Position numbers and translations under genes: made by a program. Positions 1 to 10,100 of a stretch of DNA of 64,000 nt are shown in pieces; position 1 is the first letter of the stretch; every line of letters starts with the position of its first letter. The stretch spans positions 16,440 to 80,439 of the forward strand of contig JAGDZQ010000057.1 of assembly GCA_049115715.1 (NCBI GenBank). The letters are read 5' to 3'. The notes under the pieces are model-generated. The model was not told where the DNA came from. It worked only from the letters and a program-made list of their open reading frames with translations, and searched no databases. This DNA is from JAMZMI01 sp049115715. Lineage in GTDB: Bacteria > Bacteroidota > Bacteroidia > Cytophagales > Cyclobacteriaceae.

Positions 1-1
1 A

Positions 2-3000
2 AATACACGCAATCACCTGGCTGCTCTCAACTCATCAGGTGCAGCACTTAATTGGAATCCAAATGTAAGCGGAGATGTGTACACACTGCTTGCTGCAGAT
101 GGGCAGATATATTTCGGTGGGAGTTTCGGTTTAGTAGGCGGAACTTCTCGAAGCAACATTGCTGCTGTAAGTCAAAGTACCGGCAGTTTGAATTCGTGGA
201 ATCCTGGTGCAAACAGTGATGTCACCATCATTGAGGAGTCTGAGGATGAGCTGTATATTGGCGGAAGTTTCGGGGTTATTGGTGGCCAAGGCAGAACAAG
301 ACTTGCTTCTTTTTCCATTGGCTCCAGTACACCCAAAAGCTGGAATCCGGCACCAAACTTTACACCTAAAACCATCCACATAAGTAATGACGAGGTGGTA
401 TACGTTGGGGGACAGTTCACCTCCATATCTGGGCAGTCCACTGTGCAGAGATTAGCTGCCTACGATGCAGCTACACTGAGCCTTTCAGCTTGGGATGCTG
501 ATCCATCTTCCACCGTCAATGCGTTGGCCAGTTCATCCGCAGGTACAGTCTATGCCGCCGGTCAGTTTGGAAGCATTGGTGGTCAGACGCGCATATATGT
601 TGCTGCTTTAGATCCAACTACTTCTTCTGCATTGGACTGGAACATTCCTACAGGGGAGATTTCTCGAGATATCACCGATATAGAGGTGACGAGCGATCAT
701 GTATTCATGGCTGACCTGACCATTCCAGTACAATATACTCGTGCTAATGAACCACCGTCTAATATTTTGCTAAGCAAAACTTCCTTCAATGAAAACACCC
801 TTGATGCTCTGGTAGGGACTTTGTCTGCCACGGATGATGCAGGTGACACGCACACCTACACGTTTGTTTCCGGAACGGGTGATACAGATAATGCCAGTTT
901 CACCGTGTCCGGAAGTCAATTGAATTTCGATGGCACAGCCAACTTTGAGGTAAAGAGTTCTTACTCCATTCGCATTCAAGCTACAGATCAAAATGGCAAT
1001 AGTTTGTCCAAAGCTTTTGCAATCACCGTTGTAGACCGTCCGGATGCCCCTACGGACATTGTAGTAACACCAGATGATATCGATGAAAACTCCGGTGCAA
1101 ATGAGCCTGTTGGGGTATTATCCGCGGAAGATGAAGATGTAGTTGATACCCATGTTTTTGACTTTGCATCAGGTAAAGGAGATGATCACAATTCAAATTT
1201 TTCAATTGTCGGGTCGAGTCTAATTATGAAAGAAGGGCTGAGTCATGAAAAATTCGCACAACTCAGCATACGTTTGAGTGTTGAGGATGCGGGTAGAAAT
1301 GTGTTTGAAAAAATACTTGCGATAACAATCAACGACTTACCTGAGTCTCCGACTAATATCTCTATCATCGATAATAATATAGATGAAAATGAACCTGTTG
1401 GGACCGTCGTTGGGAATTTAAGTACGACCGATCAGGATGAGGGCGATACACACACCTATACACTAGTATCAGGCACGGGTGATACTGATAATGCTTCTTT
1501 TACCATAGATGGGGCCCAACTTAAGTCCGCTGAAGTATTTGATTATGAGACGAAAGACACTTATAGCATCCGCGTCCAAACTGACGATGGTGTTAGTGCT
1601 CCTTTTGTTAAAGTACTCCAAATTGATATTGATGATGTAGATGAAATAGGTCCGGTGCTGATCAGTAGTGTCCCTACTCATAACGAAACGGCCGCTGACC
1701 CTCCCACGACTATCGTACTCAGTTTTGATGAAGGTGTTTTCTTCCCGTCCGATGAAGTAGTCACACTATACCTGGATCGAGGCACGTCTGGAGCTGTGCA
1801 GACCTGGCAGGTAGTCAATGGAACATTGCCACCGAACATATCTGTAGATGGAAACCAAATTACGTTGGATATCGTCGCAAACTTTTTCTTTGGAGAGGAC
1901 TACTCAGTCAGAGGTGGGTATAAAGTGGAAGATGCACTGGGCAATGAAGCCACCGTACCACAAATCGATTTTACAATACGGGCCGCATCTGTTGAGAATG
2001 ATATTTTGAGTTTTACCGCTACTGGTTTGGATGGAGCAGCCACTATTGATGTGGTCAATCATACCATCACAGCCAACATGCTCGGCACAGCTCCGGTTTT
2101 CGTCGATCCTCAGTTTACGCTTTCGGATGGCGCGGTACTTTTTGGTTCTTCTCCCGACCAGTGGGCGACCAATGTAAATTATTGGATGTCCGGTGAGACT
2201 AAGACCGTAAATGTAAGGTCAGAAAGCGGATCAACTCAGGTCTGGTCGGTGACCCTCACCTGGCAGCCACTAACCGGAATATATTCTGTGGGAGCGACCG
2301 GATATTTCCTTACACTCTCATCTGCTTTCGACGAACTAGAGCTACGGGGTATTGGGGCAGATGTCACCTTTGAGCTACAGGATGGCTATGATGAGTTCGG
2401 TGCGTTTTTCATTGATTTAGACCCGTACCTGGGCAATGACCTTTATACTACTACAGTTACGGTAGAAGATGGAGCCACAAGTGCCCATTTTTACTACAAC
2501 CAAATAGGAATGGATGGCATTCAGAACTTTGTGGTGGATGGAAAAGGCGTACTTGAGGTAGAATCTATCACAAATGCCTTTTTCGATCTCGATCCAGATA
2601 CAGGAGGAAATCCATGTGGAAATATTACATTAAAAAACCTTATCGGCTTCCGTGACCCTAATAGTACGGCTACTGCTTTTGGCAGGCTTGTGTCTGCAGA
2701 TGCTGTGGATGGCCTTGTCATTGAAAACAATACGCTGAGCTATCAGGAAGCCACAGTGATCAACGTAGGTGTCCAGAGTATAAATGTAGAAGTGTCTGGA
2801 AATGAAATACGAACGACGGATACGAATAGTGTGACAGCAGTCATTGTCAGCTCCACCGGAAACACAACTGTAGTCAACAATACCATTTACGTAACCTCGC
2901 CAAGAGGTACGGCACTCAGCGTATCCAACAGTGACAATGCACAGATCCATCACAATACGATATACGCAGATTTTAGCACAAGTCATCAAAGCAACGCGGG

Positions 3001-6000
3001 AATCTATTTAGGTGCTTCCACCTCCACTCCTCAGGTGAGTAACAATATCATCCAAATGAATGGTGCGGTGCGTCAGGCAGGGTTTTATGTTCGGTTCATC
3101 CTGGAATCTGAGGTGAATTTGAGTTACAATAACATCTATATGCCTTTTGAGAACTCGCTTGAAAACTATGCGGAGTTTATCGAGGACAATGTCAAATACG
3201 GAGTGAATCAGTGGGAAGCCTTTCTTGCAAACCATCCCAATCACACGAATGAAGAAGCTTTCTTTACGGATGCAGACAATGGAGATTTAACACCCACAGG
3301 AACGTCGCTGGCTTCCGGTGCACTTCGCGGCACACCGCTGGCGGCAGTTCCAGAAGATATTAACAGTGACACCAGGAGTACAGTGGGACCTAGCAAAGGA
3401 GCTTATGAATATGCAAACATAGCTACAGATATCCTTGCATTTTCCGTTCCAGATCAAGGCCAAAGTGCAACGATTGATCCAGGTGCACACACGGTTGAAA
3501 TCCTTTTAAGCGAGGGAAGCTCCACAACTCAAGTTCCTGAAATCACTACGAATACCGGGGCTTCAATCAACCCGACTACTGGTATTTCTCAAGACTTCTC
3601 TTCTCCTGTCGTTTACACCGTCACAGCCGAAGAGGGCAATACTCAGGATTGGACTGTGTTTGCAACGGAATTGGATGAAACAGCTCCAGTCATAGCCAGT
3701 TTGAGCCCTGCAAACAATGCAAGTGGCGTGTTAGCAAACATCTCGCAGATAGTTGTAACATTTGATGAGCCCGTTCAGTCCACAGGCTTTTCAACAGATG
3801 CAGTAATAAGAACAGTGACCGGCAATGTAGAGGCCGGCAGAATTGACGTTAGCAATGCTTCAGTTGCTGATTTTAATGGCTCAACCCTCACTATGACAGT
3901 GCCGTCAGAACTAGACGAATTGACTAACTACTACGTGACCCTCCCTTTTGGTGCAATCGAAGACCTGAGTGGAAACGATTTTGTAGGGTATAGCAACAAT
4001 ACAACCTGGAGGTTTACTACGAGTGACCAAACCGCTCCTTCACCGGTCACCTTTAGCCCAGTGGATGAAGCTACCAGTGTGAGTCCATCTGCAAATCTAG
4101 TACTGACTTTTGATGAACCAGTGCAAGCAACAGGAACTACCCTTTTCGGAAGAGTAAAAAGAAAGTCGGATGATCAAATATTGCAGAGTTTTGGTATTCA
4201 TGATACTGGTGTGACAACTTTTAGTGGTAGTACCATGACTGTTGATCTGGCAAGTTCACTTCCTGAGTTGGAAGAGGTCTACATTACCATACCAGATGGG
4301 GCTGTTGAGGATTTAGAAGGAAATGTGTTTACTGGCTTTGATGATAATGAAACTTGGGACTTCACAGTGGCGGACGTTACTGCTCCCACCATCACTACAT
4401 TCAGTCCTGTCAATGGAGCAGTGAAAGTGGATAACTATGCGTCAATTGTATTGACCTTTAGTGAAGATATCCAACTTTCAGGGAATCCTAACTCCAACAT
4501 CAAGATCAAACGTGTTTCTAATAACGCCGAGTTACGATCCATTGACCCTGCTTCAGGTCAGGTAAGCATCGTTGGCAATGTTGTCACCATCACACCTACA
4601 GGAGGTATTCTTTCAACAGAGGAGGAGGTGCAGATTTATGTTAACTGGTCTTCTACGCCATTTGAAGATTTGGCTGGCAATGATTTCAATGACCTGTTCA
4701 GTAGTTCAGATTACCGATTTACGGTAGACAATGAGTTGCCTGAAATTGTGAGTTTTAGCCCGGAAGACGAGGCGGTTGATGTAGCTGTAGATGGGTCTTT
4801 GGTCGTCACTTTCAGCGAGCCAATGCGAACTACGGGAATTACAAGATTCCTTCAAATCAGGAGAAAATCTAATGATGATGTCTTGCAAAGCAGGGGAATA
4901 CATGATGCTTCGGCAACTGTTTTTAGTGGAAATACAATGACTGTTTCGTTGAGTGGGGACCTTCCCTTCGAGGAGGATCTTTATGTGGTTTTGCCAGATG
5001 GCGCAGTAGAGGATTTCAGTGGAAATGTAATCACTGGATTTACAGATAGCGAAAGCTGGGACTTTACAACTGAAGATTTTCCTTTTCTGGAGTGGAACGG
5101 CTCAGAATGGAATAATGTGACAGGCCCAGCTAGTAACGGCTCGGACGATGTAGTAATTGCTGGAAACTATTCTTTTGAAGCAAATGGACTGCTTAATGTC
5201 AGAAATCTAACAATTAATAGCGGAGCAACGCTGAATGTAGATACTGAAGAATCGCTCTATATCGTGGAAGACCTTACCAATAATGGTGAGTTGATCATTG
5301 GCTCAGGTGCTACATTGCTGGTGTTTGAATCCGGGACGATTACGGGAAATGACGTGAAAGTCCAGCGAAACACCCGCTATGCAGATGGTCGCTACAGCTT
5401 TGTGGGATCACCAGTTGAGCAAAATGCAAACACAACCGCTTCAGATCTAGGGTCATTTGTCTACACTTATGATGAGAGCCAATCGGCTACTACCGAAGAC
5501 CTAACGAGATGGGTAGCGGCAGGAGCTTCTGATCAATTGGTTTCAGGAAAAGGATATACCCAAGCCAATCAGCAGCTGATAGAGTTTGTAGGAGTTCCAA
5601 ATACAGGAACAGTTAACTATGCTGGAAGCTACATCAATGATGGCTGGAACCTGATTTCCAATCCATATACAGCATCCATAGAAGTGAGTGATTTCCTAGG
5701 TGCAAACAATACTACAGGTGCGATCTATATCTGGGATGACAATGGATCAAATACTGGTAGAGGCAGCAATAGCGACTACATCGTTGCGAATGGAACTATG
5801 GCCACCAATACCACGCCTGCCGGAGGTCAAACCAGATACAATGGCTATATGGGAGTGGCTCAAGGCTTCTTTGTAAAGCTGATGGATAATAGCAATACCA
5901 CGATCACCTTCAACGAAGGGATGCGCGCTGGTAACAACAATGAAGACGAACACTTTTTTAGAAAAGCAAGCAAAACTCCATCGCATGTCAGAATCAACCT

Positions 6001-6604
6001 GACTGCTGATGACGGATTGTTTAAGCAAGCTATTTTGGCATGGATGCCAGATATTAATGATAGTGAAGTGGACAGAAGGTTTGATGCAGCAGTGTTTAGC
6101 AGAACGGCAGACTATGCTGTCTATACACTCAAAGCGGATCAACCACTGGCTATTCAGGGTGTGACTTATGACAAGGAAGAAATTCCGCTTGGATTTAATG
6201 CTAAAGAAGCAGGCACTTATCAAATCGAAATAGATCAAAGTTCCTTTGAAGGAAGTATGCTTTATCTGATAGACAAGCAAACGGAAGAGACAGTTGATCT
6301 GACTCAAGGCAGCTATAGTTTCTATGCAGAGGCAGGCCAATTCACCGATCGCTTTGTATTGAGTACTGTTTCTTCTATTCTTTCAACAGAAGTAGCTAGT
6401 TCCAATATTTATGCAGCGAACAAAATATTGCATATTGAACTTTCAGGGTCTCAATCAGCCCAATATGAGTTGTTCAACCTCTCCGGAAAGAAGGTGGCAA
6501 CAATACTGACATCCGGTCAAACGAAAGTTGACCTAGGACATTTACCAAATGGTATTTATCTGGTGTCAGATGGAATAGAGTCCAAGAAAATAGTCTTGAA
6601 ATAA
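2..6604 (+). CDS. Giant multidomain T9SS-secreted surface protein (5' end outside window)
   Basis: The frame is open from base 2, so the start lies upstream; the GTG at 77 is only an internal codon. About 2200 residues are visible. In order: beta-propeller-like repeats with G-G-S/Q-F motifs (to about 730), three cadherin-like repeats with D-x-D-x-G-D-T-H-T-Y motifs (about 750-1650), an Ig-like segment, a right-handed beta-helix segment rich in N-N-T-I (about 2500-3000), four SbsA-type Ig-like domains each opening with S-P-x-x-x-A (about 3680-5080), the module shared with four other proteins here (about 5085-6000), and a T9SS sorting domain ending L-P-N-G-I-Y-L-V-S-D-G. Family knowledge: such proteins are exported by Sec, cross the outer membrane by T9SS and are surface-attached or released. 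Ligand binding or adhesion is inferred. A PID-CTERM gene follows at 6757. Confidence 0.9.
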   Translation, partial: NTRNHLAALNSSGAALNWNPNVSGDVYTLLAADGQIYFGGSFGLVGGTSRSNIAAVSQSTGSLNSWNPGANSDVTIIEESEDELYIGGSFGVIGGQGRTRLASFSIGSSTPKSWNPAPNFTPKTIHISNDEVVYVGGQFTSISGQSTVQRLAAYDAATLSLSAWDADPSSTVNALASSSAGTVYAAGQFGSIGGQTRIYVAALDPTTSSALDWNIPTGEISRDITDIEVTSDHVFMADLTIPVQYTRANEPPSNILLSKTSFNENTLDALVGTLSATDDAGDTHTYTFVSGTGDTDNASFTVSGSQLNFDGTANFEVKSSYSIRIQATDQNGNSLSKAFAITVVDRPDAPTDIVVTPDDIDENSGANEPVGVLSAEDEDVVDTHVFDFASGKGDDHNSNFSIVGSSLIMKEGLSHEKFAQLSIRLSVEDAGRNVFEKILAITINDLPESPTNISIIDNNIDENEPVGTVVGNLSTTDQDEGDTHTYTLVSGTGDTDNASFTIDGAQLKSAEVFDYETKDTYSIRVQTDDGVSAPFVKVLQIDIDDVDEIGPVLISSVPTHNETAADPPTTIVLSFDEGVFFPSDEVVTLYLDRGTSGAVQTWQVVNGTLPPNISVDGNQITLDIVANFFFGEDYSVRGGYKVEDALGNEATVPQIDFTIRAASVENDILSFTATGLDGAATIDVVNHTITANMLGTAPVFVDPQFTLSDGAVLFGSSPDQWATNVNYWMSGETKTVNVRSESGSTQVWSVTLTWQPLTGIYSVGATGYFLTLSSAFDELELRGIGADVTFELQDGYDEFGAFFIDLDPYLGNDLYTTTVTVEDGATSAHFYYNQIGMDGIQNFVVDGKGVLEVESITNAFFDLDPDTGGNPCGNITLKNLIGFRDPNSTATAFGRLVSADAVDGLVIENNTLSYQEATVINVGVQSINVEVSGNEIRTTDTNSVTAVIVSSTGNTTVVNNTIYVTSPRGTALSVSNSDNAQIHHNTIYADFSTSHQSNAGIYLGASTSTPQVSNNIIQMNGAVRQAGFYVRFILESEVNLSYNNIYMPFENSLENYAEFIEDNVKYGVNQWEAFLANHPNHTNEEAFFTDADNGDLTPTGTSLASGALRGTPLAAVPEDINSDTRSTVGPSKGAYEYANIATDILAFSVPDQGQSATIDPGAHTVEILLSEGSSTTQVPEITTNTGASINPTTGISQDFSSPVVYTVTAEEGNTQDWTVFATELDETAPVIASLSPANNASGVLANISQIVVTFDEPVQSTGFSTDAVIRTVTGNVEAGRIDVSNASVADFNGSTLTMTVPSELDELTNYYVTLPFGAIEDLSGNDFVGYSNNTTWRFTTSDQTAPSPVTFSPVDEATSVSPSANLVLTFDEPVQATGTTLFGRVKRKSDDQILQSFGIHDTGVTTFSGSTMTVDLASSLPELEEVYITIPDGAVEDLEGNVFTGFDDNETWDFTVADVTAPTITTFSPVNGAVKVDNYASIVLTFSEDIQLSGNPNSNIKIKRVSNNAELRSIDPASGQVSIVGNVVTITPTGGILSTEEEVQIYVNWSSTPFEDLAGNDFNDLFSSSDYRFTVDNELPEIVSFSPEDEAVDVAVDGSLVVTFSEPMRTTGITRFLQIRRKSNDDVLQSRGIHDASATVFSGNTMTVSLSGDLPFEEDLYVVLPDGAVEDFSGNVITGFTDSESWDFTTEDFPFLEWNGSEWNNVTGPASNGSDDVVIAGNYSFEANGLLNVRNLTINSGATLNVDTEESLYIVEDLTNNGELIIGSGATLLVFESGTITGNDVKVQRNTRYADGRYSFVGSPVEQNANTTASDLGSFVYTYDESQSATTEDLTRWVAAGASDQLVSGKGYTQANQQLIEFVGVPNTGTVNYAGSYINDGWNLISNPYTASIEVSDFLGANNTTGAIYIWDDNGSNTGRGSNSDYIVANGTMATNTTPAGGQTRYNGYMGVAQGFFVKLMDNSNTTITFNEGMRAGNNNEDEHFFRKASKTPSHVRINLTADDGLFKQAILAWMPDINDSEVDRRFDAAVFSRTADYAVYTLKADQPLAIQGVTYDKEEIPLGFNAKEAGTYQIEIDQSSFEGSMLYLIDKQTEETVDLTQGSYSFYAEAGQFTDRFVLSTVSSILSTEVASSNIYAANKILHIELSGSQSAQYELFNLSGKKVATILTSGQTKVDLGHLPNGIYLVSDGIESKKIVLK

Positions 6605-6615
6605 ATATTTCCACT

Positions 6616-6696
6616 CGTCATTGCGAGCGCAGCGAAGCAATCTCGGACTTAGAAGGATCGCCGCATCGGTGGTTCGATTCGTTCCTCGCAATGACG
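6616..6696. repeat. Imperfect inverted repeat between surface-protein gene and its small partner
   Basis: The left arm begins CGTCATTGCGAGCGCAGCG and the right arm ends CCTCGCAATGACG, so the outer ends are inverted copies of each other. It resembles a widespread dispersed intergenic repeat of Bacteroidota and other bacteria. It could fold in the transcript between the two genes and alter their relative expression. Confidence 0.7.
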
Positions 6697-6756
6697 ACTA
6701 AGTCATGATCCTACTTAATTAAGATCAGAACACTAACACATTTAAACTTTAAAAAC

Positions 6757-6936
6757 ATGTCAAACTTTATAATAAAAACCACAATCTTTTCAACCACTTT
6801 TTTAATTACCGCAATGCCATTGTTGGCTCAGGGGCCAAGTGCCCCGCCTGCCACACCCATTGATGGGGGGCTAAGTCTGCTGCTCGCAGCGGGAGGGATC
6901 TATGGGCTCAAGAAATTGAGAGACAGTAGAAAATAA
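6757..6936 (+). CDS. Small PID-CTERM-like protein (copy 1)
   Basis: A 59-codon gene starting ATG at 6757 and stopping TAA at 6934-6936. Residues 1-25 are a signal peptide ending P-L-L-A-Q. A short proline-rich stretch leads to P-P-A-T-P-I-D-G-G-L, then a hydrophobic segment S-L-L-L-A-A-G-G-I-Y-G and a basic end K-K-L-R-D-S-R-K. This tripartite plan (motif, membrane span, basic cluster) is that of C-terminal sorting signals such as PEP-CTERM; from memory it matches the Bacteroidota signal called PID-CTERM. Almost nothing remains after removal of both signals, so it may be a tiny membrane-retained peptide. Three close homologues lie in this window, each after a T9SS protein with the same C-terminal module. 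A terminator follows at 6979. The processing enzyme is not in the window. Confidence 0.85.
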   Translation: MSNFIIKTTIFSTTFLITAMPLLAQGPSAPPATPIDGGLSLLLAAGGIYGLKKLRDSRK

Positions 6937-6978
6937 ACATTTGCTAACGCTGTTTCATAGCAGTAAGGCGATTTATAG

Positions 6979-7007
6979 AGCGGCTCTCGAAAGAGGGTCG
7001 CTTTTTT
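6979..7007 (+). terminator. Rho-independent terminator after PID-CTERM copy 1
   Basis: Ten-pair stem (6979-6988 with 6993-7002, two G-T wobbles), GAAA tetraloop, then a T tract to 7007. Practically the same hairpin with the same flank is found after copy 2 at 33135. Confidence 0.85.
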
Positions 7008-7054
7008 GATTTCAACTATTTGAGAGGCATGTAGACTCTTTGTAGACGCCCGGT

Positions 7055-7100
7055 TTTGTATTGTTAGGATAAAAATGAGATTAATTTGTAAATAACAAAT
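7055..7100 (+). promoter_or_regulatory. Possible Bacteroidota promoter and 5'-UTR hairpin for 7110 gene
   Basis: TTTG at 7055-7058 and TTAATTTG at 7081-7088 resemble the Bacteroidota -33 TTTG and -7 TAnnTTTG elements, with a spacer slightly longer than usual. ATTTGT at 7084-7089 and ACAAAT at 7095-7100 form a perfect six-base inverted repeat just before the ATG at 7110. This rests on motif matching only. Confidence 0.3.
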
Positions 7101-7109
7101 CTCTCGAAA

Positions 7110-10100
7110 ATGGTTTCAAGCCCACAATCCAAGCTTATAAGCAAGTCACTCAGAAGGCTCGTGCAAGTACTTGTTTTCATAGCAAGCATGTCATACTATG
7201 TGCAAGCCCAGACAATTCTCATGTTTGTTTCTCATGAAGACGCTTACTATTCCGAATACATCGTCATGAAAGAAGCGCTCGAAGCTTCAGGGTATTCGGT
7301 GGATGTGAGAAGCGCGAACACTCAGGATTTTTCCATTTATATGCTTCCGGTAGGCACAGATATAGCGGCCACCGCCAATTCCCTTTCTGGAAGCACATAT
7401 GCGCAATTTCAGTCTCAGTTTGGAGGGATGTTTGGCACGGCTTGGAATGAAACCTTAAATGCCACCCCAGCTTCTTTGTCTGTCAATGGATCAATTCTAG
7501 AGGTGGCCGATATCACCACTTATTCAGGGTTAGTTGTAGTAGGAGGGACTGGTGCATTGGACTATCGCCTGGATGGGGTGTATGATAGTCAGGGAGCAGG
7601 AGATAGACTTATCTCATCAGAGGTTGTAGAGGCCACTGCTCAAAAACTCAATGATCTGGCAATAGAAGCTTTGCTAGCAGGTAAAACTGTAATGGCCCAA
7701 TGCCACGGAGCAAGTCTGCCTGTCTTTTGGAGAGTCCCAAATACAGAAGCTTCCGGAGTTGAAACATTGGGCATTAGTCTACTGAAAGATGGAGAAGCGA
7801 CAGGTTACCCCGAAACACAGACACCTGTTACACTTGCAGATTTTGGCGTGACACATAGAGCTACTGATAGAGTCACTGTCTCTACTCCCAATAACCAACT
7901 TGTGGACAATGGAGCAGGTGACTATAAGATTATCACAACTCGCGACTGGTATCCACAGACAGTGGCACATGCCGCTAGAACTTATATTAATACACTAGAG
8001 ACATATCCATCTTCTCAGCAACAGGAACAACAGGTATCAGTACTGGTGATTCATGGAGGAGCTGTAGACGAGAGTAACTGCTCAGTGGGAAATAGAGCAA
8101 ATGATGTTCCTTGCAATCATGGAAGTGGGACTGACCTACCTGCAGATTACACAGACCTTATGACCCTGTTGGAAACCAGTGATGTGGATGACTCTTTCAA
8201 TTTTCTGACTACTCAGATTGATATTACCTCTGTCTCACTTCCTTTTGATAAAACCCAGGTTAGCACTTCGTTATCCTATCTGGAAGGTTTTGATGTAGTT
8301 ATTTTTTATAAACATTGGTCTACCGGGATTACCGATGAATTGCTTCAGTCCATTTCAGACTTTGTGGATAACGGAGGAGGAGTCATAGGTCTCCATCATG
8401 CTTTGTACAATGATTTGGATGGAGCCCAAAACAAAGATATTCTCATCAGTCTTTTTGGTGCTCAGTCTTCACAATCAGGTTGGTCTGCCAATCTGACCAA
8501 CTACGCACTACACAGCACCAATTATGGGCATTTCATTTCTACATACCAAACAAGCTACGATCAAGCTGAGACAGCTCCAGCGTCTTGGTCATCAAATAGC
8601 TTGATCAATGAAGCCAATGCTTCCCACTCGTACTTACCGACGATCTCAATTTATGATGAATTGTATAACAACATGGCATTTGAAGCAGGAGTAACATTTG
8701 GAAGAGGAATAAATGAAATCACTCCCCTTTTCTCCAATGATCAAAACCCGAGCGGACAAGTTCATACCTCAGCATTTATCAAGCTGGTAGATATTGATCT
8801 AAATGGGCAAGTTGGTAGGGCCTTCTTTATGCAAGTTGGAGAGCGTCAAGAAAACTATGCTTCCAATAGCGAAATGTATAGAGTAGTTCGAAATGCTGCC
8901 ATTTGGGTTGCCAATAAAAAAGTCGATCAATCCATTGATTTTTCACCTATAGCTAACAAAACACAGGGTGACACTGATTTTGCGCTACCCAAGTTCGCAA
9001 GCTCTGGTCTGGCAATAATCTATTCAAGCTCAGATACTGATATCGCCATTATCAATGGAAATATTGTTTCTGTTTTGGGGCATGGCACCACCACAATTAC
9101 AGCCTCTCAAGGAGGAAATAATGAATATAATGCTGCTTCGCAAGTAGTGCAGAATTTGACTGTGGAAGCACTACATATATGGAATGGTTCATCTTGGAAC
9201 AATGCAACAGTACCAACGGAGACTGATAACGTGCTAATTGAATCTGACTACTCTTTTTCTGCTCATGGAATGTTTGCAAGTCAGCAACTCACCGTGATGA
9301 ACACGACTGTCGTCACTGTTGATGCGGAGAGTACTTTAATTGTAAATGGAGACTTGATCAATGATGGAGCTTTGATAGTTGAATCAGGATCTTCACTCAT
9401 CACTTTTGAAGCTAATGGTTTTTCTGGGAATGCTATTGAAATCAGACGAAACACCCGCTATGCTGATGGGAGCTACAGCCTTGTTGGGTCACCAGTAGAG
9501 CAAAATGCCAATGTGACCGCCTCGACACTTGGTAGCAGTATATATCATTATGACGAAACTCAACCTTACTCAGATAACAATGGACTGGATCGCTGGATAA
9601 GCGCTACAGGTGAATTGACTGCTGGGAAAGGATATACTCAAGCATTCCAACAAGAGATTGTGTTTGCAGGAACTCCGAATACTGGAACCATTACTTATAC
9701 AGGCACCTATACCGAAGATGTGAGCGATGATTATGAAGGTTGGAACCTTGTATCCAATCCATACACTGCATCTATTGAGGTGAGTGATTTTCTGGCAGCT
9801 AATAACACCACTGGAGCCATCTACATATGGGATGATAATGGGTCGGAGACCGGACGCGGAACTAATTCTGATTATATAGTAGCTAATGGAAGCGTCGCTA
9901 CCAACACCACTCCGGCAGGAGGGCAAACTCGATACAACGGATATATGGGAGTAGCCCAAGGCTTCTTCGTCAAACTGAGTGATAACAGCAACACGAGTAT
10001 TGTTTTCAATGAAGGTATGCGAGCTGGGAACAATAACGCAGATGAACATTTCTTTAGAAAAGGCGTGGAGACTCTTTCATACATAAGGATCAACCTAACA

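Noticed and set aside
77..79. Start of the first gene at GTG 77
   Set aside because: The reading frame and its G-G-S-F repeat pattern continue upstream to the window edge.
5747..6340. Long minus-strand frame of 197 codons (and a similar one at 9570-10049)
   Set aside because: Both lie opposite the shared T9SS module and follow its codon pattern; the repetition reflects duplication of the module, not a conserved antisense gene.
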